DNA of 64,000 bases, from NCBI RefSeq assembly GCF_009208585.1, contig NZ_WFLN01000005.1, forward strand, positions 1 to 64,000, in the 5' to 3' direction. The notes under the pieces were generated by a model, which worked only from the letters and a program-made list of their open reading frames with translations, did not search any database and was not told where the DNA came from. The first letter of the stretch is position 1. Every line of letters begins with the position of its first letter. Below, in pieces: positions 1 to 8,065 of the stretch. The translations under genes were made by a program, and so were the position numbers. Source of the DNA: Fluviispira multicolorata (GTDB lineage: Bacteria > Bdellovibrionota_B > Oligoflexia > Silvanigrellales > Silvanigrellaceae).

Positions 1-122
1 CTAGGCTAGGGACTAGCCGAAGTAAAGCTGGACGAGGAATAAGTAAGACGAAATTAGAGCAATCTAATCCGCTGATTCCTATGACTTCAGAAGCTCGCTC
101 CCTTTAGGGGCGAGAAGTTCAC
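1..122 (+). mobile_element. Right end of an IS200/IS605-family (TnpB-type) insertion sequence
   Basis: The first 122 bases look like the terminal part of an IS605/IS1341-type element. An open frame (the tnpB tail) ends in TAG at 105-107, inside a hairpin made by CTCGCTCC at 95-102 and GGGGCGAG at 107-114 (one G-T mismatch), followed by GTTCAC. A short subterminal hairpin overlapping the end of tnpB, then a short TTCAC-like end with no long inverted repeat, is typical of this family. From about base 123 the sequence is alcohol-dehydrogenase coding DNA on the other strand, so the element-host junction is near 122/123. In active members the last part of the element is also the scaffold of the guide (omega) RNA, with the guide starting just past the end. 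The rest of the element lies outside the window. The family call rests on recognition only. Confidence 0.6.
3..107 (+). CDS. tnpB: TnpB-type transposon nuclease, C-terminal fragment (5' part outside window)
   Basis: The frame starting at base 3 is open for 34 codons and ends at TAG 105-107. The peptide is basic and finishes NPLIPMTSEARSL. Tails like this are common on TnpB/IS1341-type proteins, whose stop codon often lies within the terminal hairpin, as it does here. None of the catalytic RuvC or zinc-finger parts is in the window, so activity cannot be judged. The G+C content is visibly higher than that of the neighbouring genes, as expected of an incoming element. It could also be the tail of an unrelated transposase. 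Confidence 0.5.
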   Translation, partial: RLGTSRSKAGRGISKTKLEQSNPLIPMTSEARSL

Positions 123-517
123 GAATAACCTCCAAATGTTTGTTTATTTGTTTGCTTGTCAATACCATTATATGTGCCAATAAATCCAGCATCGCAATAT
201 TGCTCCACTCCTTCCTTGCAAGCAGGACAAGTTCGACAGGAATCAATGAAGCAGCCTACGCCGACTTGATCACCAATTTTAAATTGAGTCACCTGTGATC
301 CTATTTTTATAACTTTTCCTGCAATTTCATGGCCAGGCACTATTGGATAAATGGTTCCGCCCCATTCATTGCGAGCAGAGTGAATATCAGAATGACACAC
401 TCCACAATATTCAATTTCAATGAGAATATCTTTTGCTCCAACTTCTCTTCGTTCAATTTTATGCATTTGTAATTTTGATTTTGCATCGAGAGCTGCATAG
501 GCTTTTGTTAAATTCAT
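119..517 (-). pseudogene. Zinc-dependent alcohol dehydrogenase, N-terminal half, truncated by the IS element
   Basis: About 132 residues match the start of the YahK/cinnamyl-alcohol-dehydrogenase group of medium-chain NADP-dependent dehydrogenases. Visible are the catalytic zinc ligands in CGVCHSD and GHE, and the structural-zinc cysteine cluster (CRTCPAC, later YCD). The family is about 350 residues long. Here the frame runs GGYS and hits a TGA formed by the transposon end at 119-121, so the remaining catalytic part and the whole Rossmann NADP domain are lost or displaced. ATG at 517 is chosen over upstream starts because GGAG lies 5 bases before it and the protein then begins at the usual place. 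It is very probably non-functional. Confidence 0.85.
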
Positions 518-781
518 ATAAACTCCATTTATGAGATAAAAAATAGCATCCATCATAAAGTAAAAACATATTGAAAATCACATTAACAGAAAGTAATTAA
601 TAAAAGCGAGTGTTAATCATAAAATTTAATTTTATACATTTAGATTAAAATAACTATAGTTTTAAATTTTAAGTATTTTTTAACTATAAATAAATGCAGC
701 AGATGTATGATTTTCTACTGCTAAAATAATTGCTTTTTGGCAAAATGGGTGAAGGAATTAATTTTAATTAAAATGGGAAGC

Positions 782-2461
782 TTATTCTCCATCAGTAATG
801 CATCCTAAACTTGCAGAAGAGACATTTTTGATATATTTAAATAAAGTGCCTTTTGTTACTTTATAGGGTGGCATGACCCAGCGTTCTTTTCGAATATTTA
901 ATTCAGCATCTGAGACTTCTAAGTGAATTGTATTGGTTTCTATATCAATTAATATAAAATCATTATTTTCGACCAGAGCGATTGGACCACCCACTTGCGC
1001 TTCGGGAGCAATATGTCCAATTATAAAACCATGAGATCCTCCTGAAAAACGACCGTCGGTAATAAGGGCAACATTATTGCCAAGTCCTGCCCCCATAATA
1101 GCAGATGTGGGGCTAAGCATTTCGGGCATACCTGGTCCACCTTTAGGACCTTCGTAGCGAATGACCACAACATCACCTTTAAATATTTTATTATTTTCCA
1201 GAGCTGCAAGCATGTCTTCTTCAGAATTAAAGACACTTGCTTTTCCTCTAAAGCGCAGGCCTTCTTTTCCTGTTACTTTAGCGACTGAACCTTCTGGTGC
1301 TAAATTTCCTTTAAGAATTTGTAAGTGACCTGTTTTTTTTATGGGGTCACTTAAAGGATGAATAATTTTTTGCTCAGGGGCAAGACCTGGTACTTTGCTT
1401 AAGTTTTCTGCAAGGGTATTTCCTGTAGCTGTTAAGCAATCTCCATGCAATAAATTATTTTCAAGTAACATTTTCATAACAGCTGGTGTACCGCCTTCTT
1501 TTTGCAAGTCAGCCATTGTGTATTTACCACTGGGCTTAAAATCTGCTAATAAAGGAACCCTGTTACTTATTTCTTGAAAATCATCAAGAGTTAATTTTAT
1601 TCCAACAGAATTGGCTACAGCTATTAAATGCAAAACAGCATTGGTTGATCCTCCTAGTACAGTGATGAGCACCATGGCATTTTCAAAGGCTTTGCGGGTC
1701 ATAATGTCAGAAGGTTTAATGTCATTTTCAAGGAGATTGCGTATAGCAGCGCCACTTTGAAAACACTCTTGCACTTTTAAATTATCTATTGCAGGAGTTG
1801 AAGAACTATAAGGTAAACTCATACCCAAAGCTTCGATAGCACTGGCCATTGTGTTTGCAGTGTACATTCCACCGCAAGCGCCTGCTCCTGGACATGCTTT
1901 TTTTAAAACTTTTTTTCTTTCTTCGTCACTGATTTTTCCAGCTAAATATTCTCCATAGCATTGAAAGGCAGAAACGATATCAATATCTTTATTATTTAAT
2001 CTTCCAGGTTGAATGGTACCACCGTAAACAATGAAGCCTGAGCGATTGAGTCTCCCGAGAGCAATAAGACAACCTGGCATATTTTTATCACAGCCAGGAA
2101 TTGCAATACAGCCATCGTACCACTGTGCAGACATAATTGTTTCAATCGAATCTGCAATTAAGTCACGAGACTGTAATGAAAAACTCATTCCATCGGTGCC
2201 CATGGAAATACCATCACTCACACCTATGGTGTTAAAACGCATTCCGACAAGACCGGCATCTTCAACCCCTTTCTTAACGTGTTCGGACAAATCTAAAAGA
2301 TGCATATTGCATGTGTTACCTTCGTACCACATGCTGGCAATGCCCACTTGTGCCTTTTTAAAATCTTCATCTGTCATTCCTGTTCCGTAGAGCATAGCTT
2401 GGGCTGCGCCATGAGAAGCAGGTTCAGTAATGCGAGAGCTAAATTTATTTAATTTCATCAT
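782..2461 (-). CDS. ilvD: Dihydroxy-acid dehydratase
   Basis: Converts 2,3-dihydroxy-isovalerate and -methylvalerate to the 2-keto acids, the third step of valine and isoleucine synthesis, in the cytoplasm. At 559 residues it has the normal length. The three cysteines that hold the Fe-S cluster are seen in [15 protein letters not shown] and GACGGMY, and the C-terminal half carries the family's GRFSGG stretch. It is the last gene of the ilvB-ilvN-ilvC-ilvD run, 108 bases after ilvC, a gap holding a weak hairpin. Two adjacent ATGs (2461 and 2458) and a TTG at 2464 are possible starts; no strong ribosome site separates them. Confidence 0.96.
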   Translation of the reverse strand: MMKLNKFSSRITEPASHGAAQAMLYGTGMTDEDFKKAQVGIASMWYEGNTCNMHLLDLSEHVKKGVEDAGLVGMRFNTIGVSDGISMGTDGMSFSLQSRDLIADSIETIMSAQWYDGCIAIPGCDKNMPGCLIALGRLNRSGFIVYGGTIQPGRLNNKDIDIVSAFQCYGEYLAGKISDEERKKVLKKACPGAGACGGMYTANTMASAIEALGMSLPYSSSTPAIDNLKVQECFQSGAAIRNLLENDIKPSDIMTRKAFENAMVLITVLGGSTNAVLHLIAVANSVGIKLTLDDFQEISNRVPLLADFKPSGKYTMADLQKEGGTPAVMKMLLENNLLHGDCLTATGNTLAENLSKVPGLAPEQKIIHPLSDPIKKTGHLQILKGNLAPEGSVAKVTGKEGLRFRGKASVFNSEEDMLAALENNKIFKGDVVVIRYEGPKGGPGMPEMLSPTSAIMGAGLGNNVALITDGRFSGGSHGFIIGHIAPEAQVGGPIALVENNDFILIDIETNTIHLEVSDAELNIRKERWVMPPYKVTKGTLFKYIKNVSSASLGCITDGE

Positions 2462-2498
2462 CAATATTCTATTCTGTTACTTTAATAAATGAAAAATA

Positions 2499-2546
2499 AG
2501 AGAGTTTAGAGAAATCTATAATAAGTATTAAAAACTTCTCTACTCT
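2499..2546 (-). terminator. Imperfect hairpin in the ilvC-ilvD gap
   Basis: On the minus strand AGAGTAGAGAA (2546-2536) can pair with TTCTCTAAACTCT (2511-2499) around an AT-rich loop, with a two-base bulge. It is followed by a TTATTTTT stretch. It could be a weak or partial terminator that lowers ilvD expression relative to ilvBNC, or an mRNA-processing or stability structure. The stem is short and imperfect. Confidence 0.3.
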
Positions 2547-2569
2547 TTTTGCCAGTTTTTTAAAAATGA

Positions 2570-3607
2570 TTAAGGACGAAGTTTTCTTACAGTTTTACCA
2601 ACCTGCCAAATTTCTTCATTGTGTAAACGATCGAGTTCTTTTTCTAAGCATTCCTTATAATCGGGTTTGCTATTTGCAGAAATAACAATGCGTGCTTCCT
2701 CGCCACTTGCTACACTTTTATAGAGTGAATTAAAAACGGGAAGAGTTGCTTTTTTAAAGCGTGGCATCCAGTCAAGAGCCCCTCTTTGTGCTGTGGTTGA
2801 GCAATTTTTAAACATCCAATCCATTCCATTTTCAGAAATTAAAGGAACAAGACTTTGTGTTAATTCTTCGACTGTTTCGTTAAATGCTTCGCTTGGAGAG
2901 TGCCCATTTTCTCGTAAGACTTCGTATTGTGCTGCAATAATTCCTGCCAATGCTCCCATTAAAACACCACGTTCACCGCAAAGGTCACTATAAACTTCAT
3001 GTTTAAAGTTTGTTTGAAATAAATAGCCAGAGCCGACCCCAATTCCATATGCGAGAGCTTTTTCTTCGGCATGCTTAGAAGCATCTTGGTGAATGGCGTA
3101 GCTAGAATTGATTCCTTTGCCTTCTTTAAAAAGTGTTCTTACACTTCGCCCAGAACCTTTAGGTGCAACGAGAACAACATCAATTCCTTGAGGAGGGATA
3201 ACTCCTGTTTTGTCAGAATATGTCACAGAAAATCCATGTGAAAAACAAAGTGTTTTACCTGGAGTAAGATATTCACGTACGATATTCCACATTTGCATTT
3301 GTGCCGCATCGGACAAAAGGTAACTGATAAAGGATCCTTTTTTACAAGCTTCTTCAATTGAAAATAAATTTTTTCCCGGTTCCCAGCCATCTTCAATTGC
3401 TTTATCCCATGAGGAAGAGTTCTTTCTTTGTCCAATGATGACATTAAAACCATTGTCCTTTAAATTAAGTGCTTGGGCTGGGCCTTGTACTCCATAGCCA
3501 ATAACTGCAATGACTTCGTCTTTTAAAACATTTTTTGCTTTTTCAAGAGAAAATTCTTCACGTGTAAAAACAGTTTCTTCGGTAAAAGAAAATTTTAATT
3601 TTGACAT
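2570..3607 (-). CDS. ilvC: Ketol-acid reductoisomerase
   Basis: Catalyses the Mg2+- and NADPH-dependent isomeroreduction of acetolactate or acetohydroxybutyrate, the second common step of Val/Ile synthesis. The nucleotide-binding loop IGYGVQGPAQALNLKDNG is near residues 37-54, followed by VIIGQRKNSSSW. The knotted C-terminal domain carries the acidic metal site in SDLCGERGVLMGAL and later EAFNETVEEL. At 345 residues it is the short class I length, although the wording is closer to the Bacteroidetes/fungal-type enzymes than to E. coli IlvC. Its start overlaps the end of ilvN by 13 bases; AAGGA lies 9 bases upstream of the ATG, inside ilvN, so the two are probably translationally coupled. Confidence 0.95.
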   Translation of the reverse strand: MSKLKFSFTEETVFTREEFSLEKAKNVLKDEVIAVIGYGVQGPAQALNLKDNGFNVIIGQRKNSSSWDKAIEDGWEPGKNLFSIEEACKKGSFISYLLSDAAQMQMWNIVREYLTPGKTLCFSHGFSVTYSDKTGVIPPQGIDVVLVAPKGSGRSVRTLFKEGKGINSSYAIHQDASKHAEEKALAYGIGVGSGYLFQTNFKHEVYSDLCGERGVLMGALAGIIAAQYEVLRENGHSPSEAFNETVEELTQSLVPLISENGMDWMFKNCSTTAQRGALDWMPRFKKATLPVFNSLYKSVASGEEARIVISANSKPDYKECLEKELDRLHNEEIWQVGKTVRKLRP

Positions 3608-3882
3608 AAGTAAACATCCTTATTATTGGTATTAAAATGATTTTTATGAACAGCTTTGATATCTGAAAGTTCAATTATTTTTTTTAACTGTTTAACGACT
3701 CGTTCCATTTTTATTTCATCTGTACTTATTTCAATATAAAAATGAGAGTTTAAATTTTGTTTTGATGCTTCAAAATTAAATTGATTTATAAAAAGACGAT
3801 TTCGAGAAAAGACGACCGATAATCTTTGAAAAATATCTAAAGTATTTTCTGCAATGATTGATATAACGTAAGTCGAATTCAT
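3595..3882 (-). CDS. ilvN: Acetolactate synthase small (regulatory) subunit
   Basis: A 95-residue ACT-domain protein opening STYVISIIAENTLDIFQRLSVVFSRN, the pattern of acetolactate synthase regulatory subunits, which bind valine and activate the catalytic subunit. It is close to the short IlvN/IlvM form (about 85-95 residues), with a single ACT domain and no C-terminal extension. An AGGAG site precedes the ATG. It lies 11 bases after ilvB and overlaps ilvC, so all three should be on one transcript controlled by the upstream attenuator. Confidence 0.88.
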   Translation of the reverse strand: MNSTYVISIIAENTLDIFQRLSVVFSRNRLFINQFNFEASKQNLNSHFYIEISTDEIKMERVVKQLKKIIELSDIKAVHKNHFNTNNKDVYLCQN

Positions 3883-3893
3883 GAAGTCTCCTG

Positions 3894-5585
3894 TTAAGAA
3901 AAGCGAACATCACTCACACCTGCTCCAGCAGGGATCATAGGAAAAACATTTTCATTTTTTATAACCTTAACCTCTAAAAAATAAGATTCTTTGGAAGCGA
4001 GTAGTTCATCTAAATAATCATTGAGTTCTGTATGATTTTCCGCTTTATTTGCACGGATTCCATATCCTTCAATTATTTTAATAAAGTTTGGATTGTGCAT
4101 TTCAGTGCTCGAAATTCTATTTTCAAAAAATAATTCTTGCCATTGACGCACCATTCCTAAAAAACTATTATTTAAAACAATTATTTTTAATGGAATATTT
4201 TCTTGCATAACAACACCCAATTCTTGGATATTCATTTGAAATCCACCATCACCAATGATTGCAATCACCTCCCTTTCTTCTGCCCCTAGTTTTGCTCCAA
4301 TGGCTGCAGGCAATGCAAAGCCCATTGTGCCCAAGCCACCTGAAGTAATATGCGAATTATTATTAGTAAATTTATAATAACGCGCAGCAATCATTTGATG
4401 CTGTCCAACGTCCGTTACTAATATTGATTTTCCATTTGTTTTTTCTGACAAAAGATTTATCACTTCCGCCATTTTTATTTCTTTTTCATCTGATTTTTCA
4501 AGATCTTTTTTAATCACTTCTTGATATTCAATATCATCACACTCTCTAAATTTTTTGAGCCAATTGTCATGATTATTTTTTTCAACTCCATTTATAAGAA
4601 TTTGTAAAATTTCTTTTGCATCTCCAACTAATGGAACAGTGCATATAACATTTTTATTTATTTCTGAAGGATCGATGTCGATGTGGATGATTTTAGCTTG
4701 CTTGGCATATGATTTTAGATTTCCTGTGACTCTGTCATCGAATCGCATGCCAACTGCAATTATTAAATCAGCTTCATTTGTAAGAATATTAGCTCCATAA
4801 TTACCATGCATGCCAAGCATGCCCACATATAAGGGGTGATTGCATGGAAATGCAGATAATCCTAAAAGAGTGCTTGCAACTGGTATTCTCGTTTTGTTTG
4901 TAAATTTTAATATTTCGTCTTCAGCTTTTGCAATTGTAACACCATGTCCTACTAATAAATAAGGTTTTTTTGCTTTATTTATTAAATTTATTGCAAGAGA
5001 AATGTTATTTAAATAACCACTATTATTTATCTTTATTAGGTTTTCAAAAGAAAATAATTTCTCTTCATATTCTGTTAATTCAAATTGTGCATCTTTTGTT
5101 ATATCTATTAAGACGGGCCCCGGTCTACCGGTCATTGCAATGTAAAAAGCTTTTGCAATGACAAATGGAATTTCGTTTGCTTTTGTAATTTGATAGTTCC
5201 ATTTTGTAATTGAAGTTGTCATTGAAATAATATTTGCTTCTTGAAATGCATCTGTGCCTAATAAATTACTTGGTACTTGTCCTGTTATACAAACTACAGG
5301 AGTGGAATCGAGCATGGCATCGCAAATACCAGTAATCAAATTAGTTGCTCCTGGTCCTGAAGTTGCAAAACAAACTCCTGTTTTGCCTGTTACTCTAGAG
5401 TAACCTTGCGCGGAATGAATTGCGCCTTGCTCGTGTCTTGTTAATATATGCCGAATTTTTTTATTATAACTAAATAGAGCGTCATATATCGGCATAATTG
5501 CTCCACCAGGGTAACCAAATATCAATTCCGTTTTTTGACAAAGTAACGACTTGAGCAGCATGGCTGCACCAGTGATTTTTTCCAT
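3894..5585 (-). CDS. ilvB: Acetolactate synthase large (catalytic) subunit
   Basis: Thiamine-diphosphate enzyme that condenses two pyruvates, or pyruvate plus 2-ketobutyrate, in the first common step of branched-chain amino acid synthesis. At 563 residues it is full length. It shows the N-terminal PYR domain with the cofactor glutamate in RHEQGAIHSAQGYSR, the central FAD-type domain, and the C-terminal Mg-ThDP motif GDGGFQMN. It is the first structural gene after the leader peptide and terminator at 5612-5642. The ribosome site (AGAG) before its ATG is weak, so most control probably sits in the leader. Confidence 0.96.
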   Translation of the reverse strand: MEKITGAAMLLKSLLCQKTELIFGYPGGAIMPIYDALFSYNKKIRHILTRHEQGAIHSAQGYSRVTGKTGVCFATSGPGATNLITGICDAMLDSTPVVCITGQVPSNLLGTDAFQEANIISMTTSITKWNYQITKANEIPFVIAKAFYIAMTGRPGPVLIDITKDAQFELTEYEEKLFSFENLIKINNSGYLNNISLAINLINKAKKPYLLVGHGVTIAKAEDEILKFTNKTRIPVASTLLGLSAFPCNHPLYVGMLGMHGNYGANILTNEADLIIAVGMRFDDRVTGNLKSYAKQAKIIHIDIDPSEINKNVICTVPLVGDAKEILQILINGVEKNNHDNWLKKFRECDDIEYQEVIKKDLEKSDEKEIKMAEVINLLSEKTNGKSILVTDVGQHQMIAARYYKFTNNNSHITSGGLGTMGFALPAAIGAKLGAEEREVIAIIGDGGFQMNIQELGVVMQENIPLKIIVLNNSFLGMVRQWQELFFENRISSTEMHNPNFIKIIEGYGIRANKAENHTELNDYLDELLASKESYFLEVKVIKNENVFPMIPAGAGVSDVRFS

Positions 5586-5611
5586 TTTATTTTCTCTTTT
5601 AATTGGAACTG

Positions 5612-5642
5612 AAAAACCCCCGAGCTTTGGAGCTGCGGGGGT
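5612..5642 (-). terminator. Attenuator terminator of the ilv operon
   Basis: On the minus strand, between the leader peptide and ilvB, CCCCCGCAGC (5641-5632) pairs with GCTCGGGGG (5625-5617): nine base pairs with one bulged base, a 6-base loop, and then five T residues (5616-5612). This is a classical intrinsic terminator oriented toward ilvB. The segment CAAAGCTC (5629-5622), covering the loop and 3' arm, can instead pair with GGGCTTTG (5684-5677) over the last leader codons. That alternative pairing would act as an antiterminator. Confidence 0.88.
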
Positions 5643-5671
5643 TTATAGTTAGTTATTTTGTCTGAATAACT

Positions 5672-5800
5672 TTATACAAAGCCCTCGCTGAGTGGGAGTA
5701 GGACTACGAGCACAATAATAATGACAGCTAGGACAATAGTAGAAATATTTAGTTTGTTTTCGCTTATTTTATTTTTCTTATTATGAGTCGTGTTAGTCAT
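5672..5800 (-). CDS. ilv operon leader peptide (attenuation peptide)
   Basis: A 42-residue peptide with a good ribosome site (GAGGG, 4-5 bases before the ATG). Its C-terminal part contains IVLAVIIIVLVVLLPL, in which 14 of 16 residues are Ile, Val or Leu (4 Ile, 5 Val, 5 Leu). It ends SEGFV, with TAA about 30 bases before the attenuator stem. Both position and composition match the leader peptides of enterobacterial ilv operons. Its final codons include GGGCTTTG, able to pair with the terminator strand, so a ribosome stalled in the Ile/Val/Leu run would expose the antiterminator while one reaching the stop would mask it. It could be mistaken for a small membrane protein, but the context makes regulation far more likely. 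The name ilvL would fit by analogy. Confidence 0.88.
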   Translation of the reverse strand: MTNTTHNKKNKISENKLNISTIVLAVIIIVLVVLLPLSEGFV

Positions 5801-5831
5801 ATTTCCCTCAGTTGCTTCGTATTCGATTTGA

Positions 5832-5860
5832 ACAGTAAAGATTAAATGAATTACTGTCAA
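5832..5860 (-). promoter_or_regulatory. Sigma-70-type promoter of the ilv leader and operon
   Basis: A perfect -35 TTGACA (5860-5855) lies 17 bases from TACTGT (5837-5832) on the minus strand, starting 13 bases past the end of fadJ. A start near 5825 would give a 5' leader of about 25 bases before the leader-peptide ATG at 5800. The -10 is only a partial match, but the spacing and location are as expected. Confidence 0.65.
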
Positions 5861-5872
5861 GCAGCTCATGCA

Positions 5873-8044
5873 TTAAAAATTCCAATAGGCTGCGGGTTCA
5901 AAACGTTTTCCATGTTTTTGAGCTAATTCTTTTAATTTTTCTTTTACATTCTTTTTTCCAAGCACTTTTGCATAATGAAAAGGGCCACCTAAAAATGGAG
6001 GAAATCCGAGGCCAAATATTGCGCCTAAATCACCTTCATCTTCAGACTTAATTATTTTTTCATCGAGACAACGCGCCGCTTCATTTAAAAAAACATACAT
6101 ACAACGATCTGCAATTTCTTGGTGATCAAAATTAATTCTTTCCATATTGAAGTGTTTATAAATGGAAGAATCAGGCTTGTCTTTTTTATTGTCTACATAA
6201 CAATAAAATCCCTTATTATTTTTTCTACCTTTACGATCTTCTTTTGCAATATTTTCTATTTCATTTGGTACTTTAAGTCTTTCAGAAAAAGCTTCAAATA
6301 AAACTTGAATAATATGTTCACCAACATCAATTCCCACTTCATCAAGCAATGTAATAGGGCCTACAGGCATGCCAAATTTTTCCATTGCGTTGTCTACATC
6401 TTCTATTTTTCCGCCTTCTGCTAAAATATTTAAGGCTTCAGCAATTTGGAATGCTAAAATACGAGTCGTATAAAATCCTGGACCATCATTTACAACAATA
6501 ATTTGTTTTCCCATTTTTGTAGCCAGATCAAAAACAGCAGATGCAGCTTCGTGTGAAGTTTTATCTGTCGTAATTATTTCGACTAAGGGCATTTTTGGAA
6601 CAGGTGAGAAGAAATGCATGCCAACAACATTTTCTGGTTTTTTAGCGCCCGCAGCAATTTTATGAATAGGAAGGCTACTTGTGTTGGTTGCAAAAATAAA
6701 ATTAGGATTTGCAATTGAATTTTCGCATTTTTTTAAAACATCATGTTTTATTTTTACATCTTCAAAAACGGCTTCTATGACAATGGGAGATGTTTTAAGA
6801 GTTGTAAAATCCATTGAAGGACTCACTCTGTATATTTGTGAATCTCTTTCAAACCATTTGATTCTTCTTTTTTTAAAGCGCTCTTCAAAGTAACTGCTGA
6901 CAGATTTTAAGCCGCGCTGTAATCCAGCCGACTCTCTGTCAATCATTACTGTACGAACTTTTTTTTCAGCAAGCACAGTGGAAATTCCACTTCCCATTAG
7001 GCCAGCACCTAAAACTCCCACTGAGGAATCTCCGTTTAAAAGAACGTCAATATATTCTTTTTTTGCATTTTCTTGTACTGCTTTTGTATAAGGATTTTTC
7101 TTTGCTGCTGTCATGATATTAAAGATATGAACAAGTGCTCGACTCTCTTCGCTGACAACAAGCTCACTAAACAGCTTTGCTTCAATAGCAAGCCCTTTTT
7201 CCATAGGCATCTCCACACCACGCATTACAGCTTCTAATGCCTTTAAAGGAGCTGGATAACGCCCTTTTGTGCTTTTCATCACCATCGCACGGCTTTGTTT
7301 CGTTATCATTGCTCTGCCAAATGGATTTCCTTCGAGAGCAATTTTTTGCATGTCGAAGTTACCTTGCATTGAAGTCACAATTCCTAAAGAGGAAGGCAAT
7401 CTTCTTATATTGCCTTTTTTCTTTTTGCAGAGTGCAATAGCTTTTTCATAGAGTTGATTCTCTGGGACAAGATCATCTACCAATCCAATTTTAAGAGCTT
7501 TTTTTCCATCTACTTTTTTCCCAGTGAGAATGAGATCGAGAGCTTGAGTGATTCCGATTACGCGTGGAAGTCTTTGGGTTCCTCCTCCTCCTGGTAATAT
7601 TCCCAGTTGAACCTCTGGTAATCCAAGCTGAGTTGAAGAATGAGTTGTGCAAATACGATAATGACATGCAAGTGCAAGTTCCAGTCCACCACCAAGACAT
7701 GTGCCGTGAATAGCCGCAATTGTTGGTACTTTAGCATTTGCAAAATAATTCATTATTCTGTGAAGATCTTTGCTTCCTTTCTCTCCTGCTTCTTGACTTG
7801 TAAATGTTTTAAAAATTGAAATATCTGCGCCTGCTGCAAAACAGTTGTATTTTGAAGATTTAATGATGATGCCTTCAAGCTTTTCATTTGAAAGTATTTT
7901 CGGCATATTTTCATCAATATCTGCAAGCATTTCAAGAGTAAAACTATTTACACCTTTGCTTTCATCATTCATATCAATAATACATATATTATTTTCAAAT
8001 TTAAATTGAAATACTTTTGATTTTGAAACTAAATTAGAGGACAT
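5873..8044 (-). CDS. fadJ: Fatty acid oxidation multifunctional protein (enoyl-CoA hydratase / 3-hydroxyacyl-CoA dehydrogenase)
   Basis: Performs the hydration and NAD-dependent dehydrogenation steps of beta-oxidation. At 723 residues it has the FadJ/FadB length. The N-terminal crotonase domain carries the oxyanion motif HGTCLGGGLELALA and GLPEVQLGILPGGGG with the two catalytic glutamates. The dehydrogenase domain begins near residue 340 with GVLGAGLMGSGIS, followed by MHFFSPVPKMPLVEII with the catalytic histidine. The C-terminal 3HCDH domains end in FPPFLGGPFHYA. It lies 21 bases after fadI (AGGAG before the ATG), so the pair is one operon; the thiolase-first order matches fadIJ rather than fadBA. 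Confidence 0.93.
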   Translation of the reverse strand: MSSNLVSKSKVFQFKFENNICIIDMNDESKGVNSFTLEMLADIDENMPKILSNEKLEGIIIKSSKYNCFAAGADISIFKTFTSQEAGEKGSKDLHRIMNYFANAKVPTIAAIHGTCLGGGLELALACHYRICTTHSSTQLGLPEVQLGILPGGGGTQRLPRVIGITQALDLILTGKKVDGKKALKIGLVDDLVPENQLYEKAIALCKKKKGNIRRLPSSLGIVTSMQGNFDMQKIALEGNPFGRAMITKQSRAMVMKSTKGRYPAPLKALEAVMRGVEMPMEKGLAIEAKLFSELVVSEESRALVHIFNIMTAAKKNPYTKAVQENAKKEYIDVLLNGDSSVGVLGAGLMGSGISTVLAEKKVRTVMIDRESAGLQRGLKSVSSYFEERFKKRRIKWFERDSQIYRVSPSMDFTTLKTSPIVIEAVFEDVKIKHDVLKKCENSIANPNFIFATNTSSLPIHKIAAGAKKPENVVGMHFFSPVPKMPLVEIITTDKTSHEAASAVFDLATKMGKQIIVVNDGPGFYTTRILAFQIAEALNILAEGGKIEDVDNAMEKFGMPVGPITLLDEVGIDVGEHIIQVLFEAFSERLKVPNEIENIAKEDRKGRKNNKGFYCYVDNKKDKPDSSIYKHFNMERINFDHQEIADRCMYVFLNEAARCLDEKIIKSEDEGDLGAIFGLGFPPFLGGPFHYAKVLGKKNVKEKLKELAQKHGKRFEPAAYWNF

Positions 8045-8065
8045 AATTAAATAACTCCTATATTG

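Noticed and set aside
2031..2390. Long plus-strand open frame opposite ilvD
   Set aside because: It is the antisense shadow of a strongly conserved gene, has no ribosome site and its product resembles no family.
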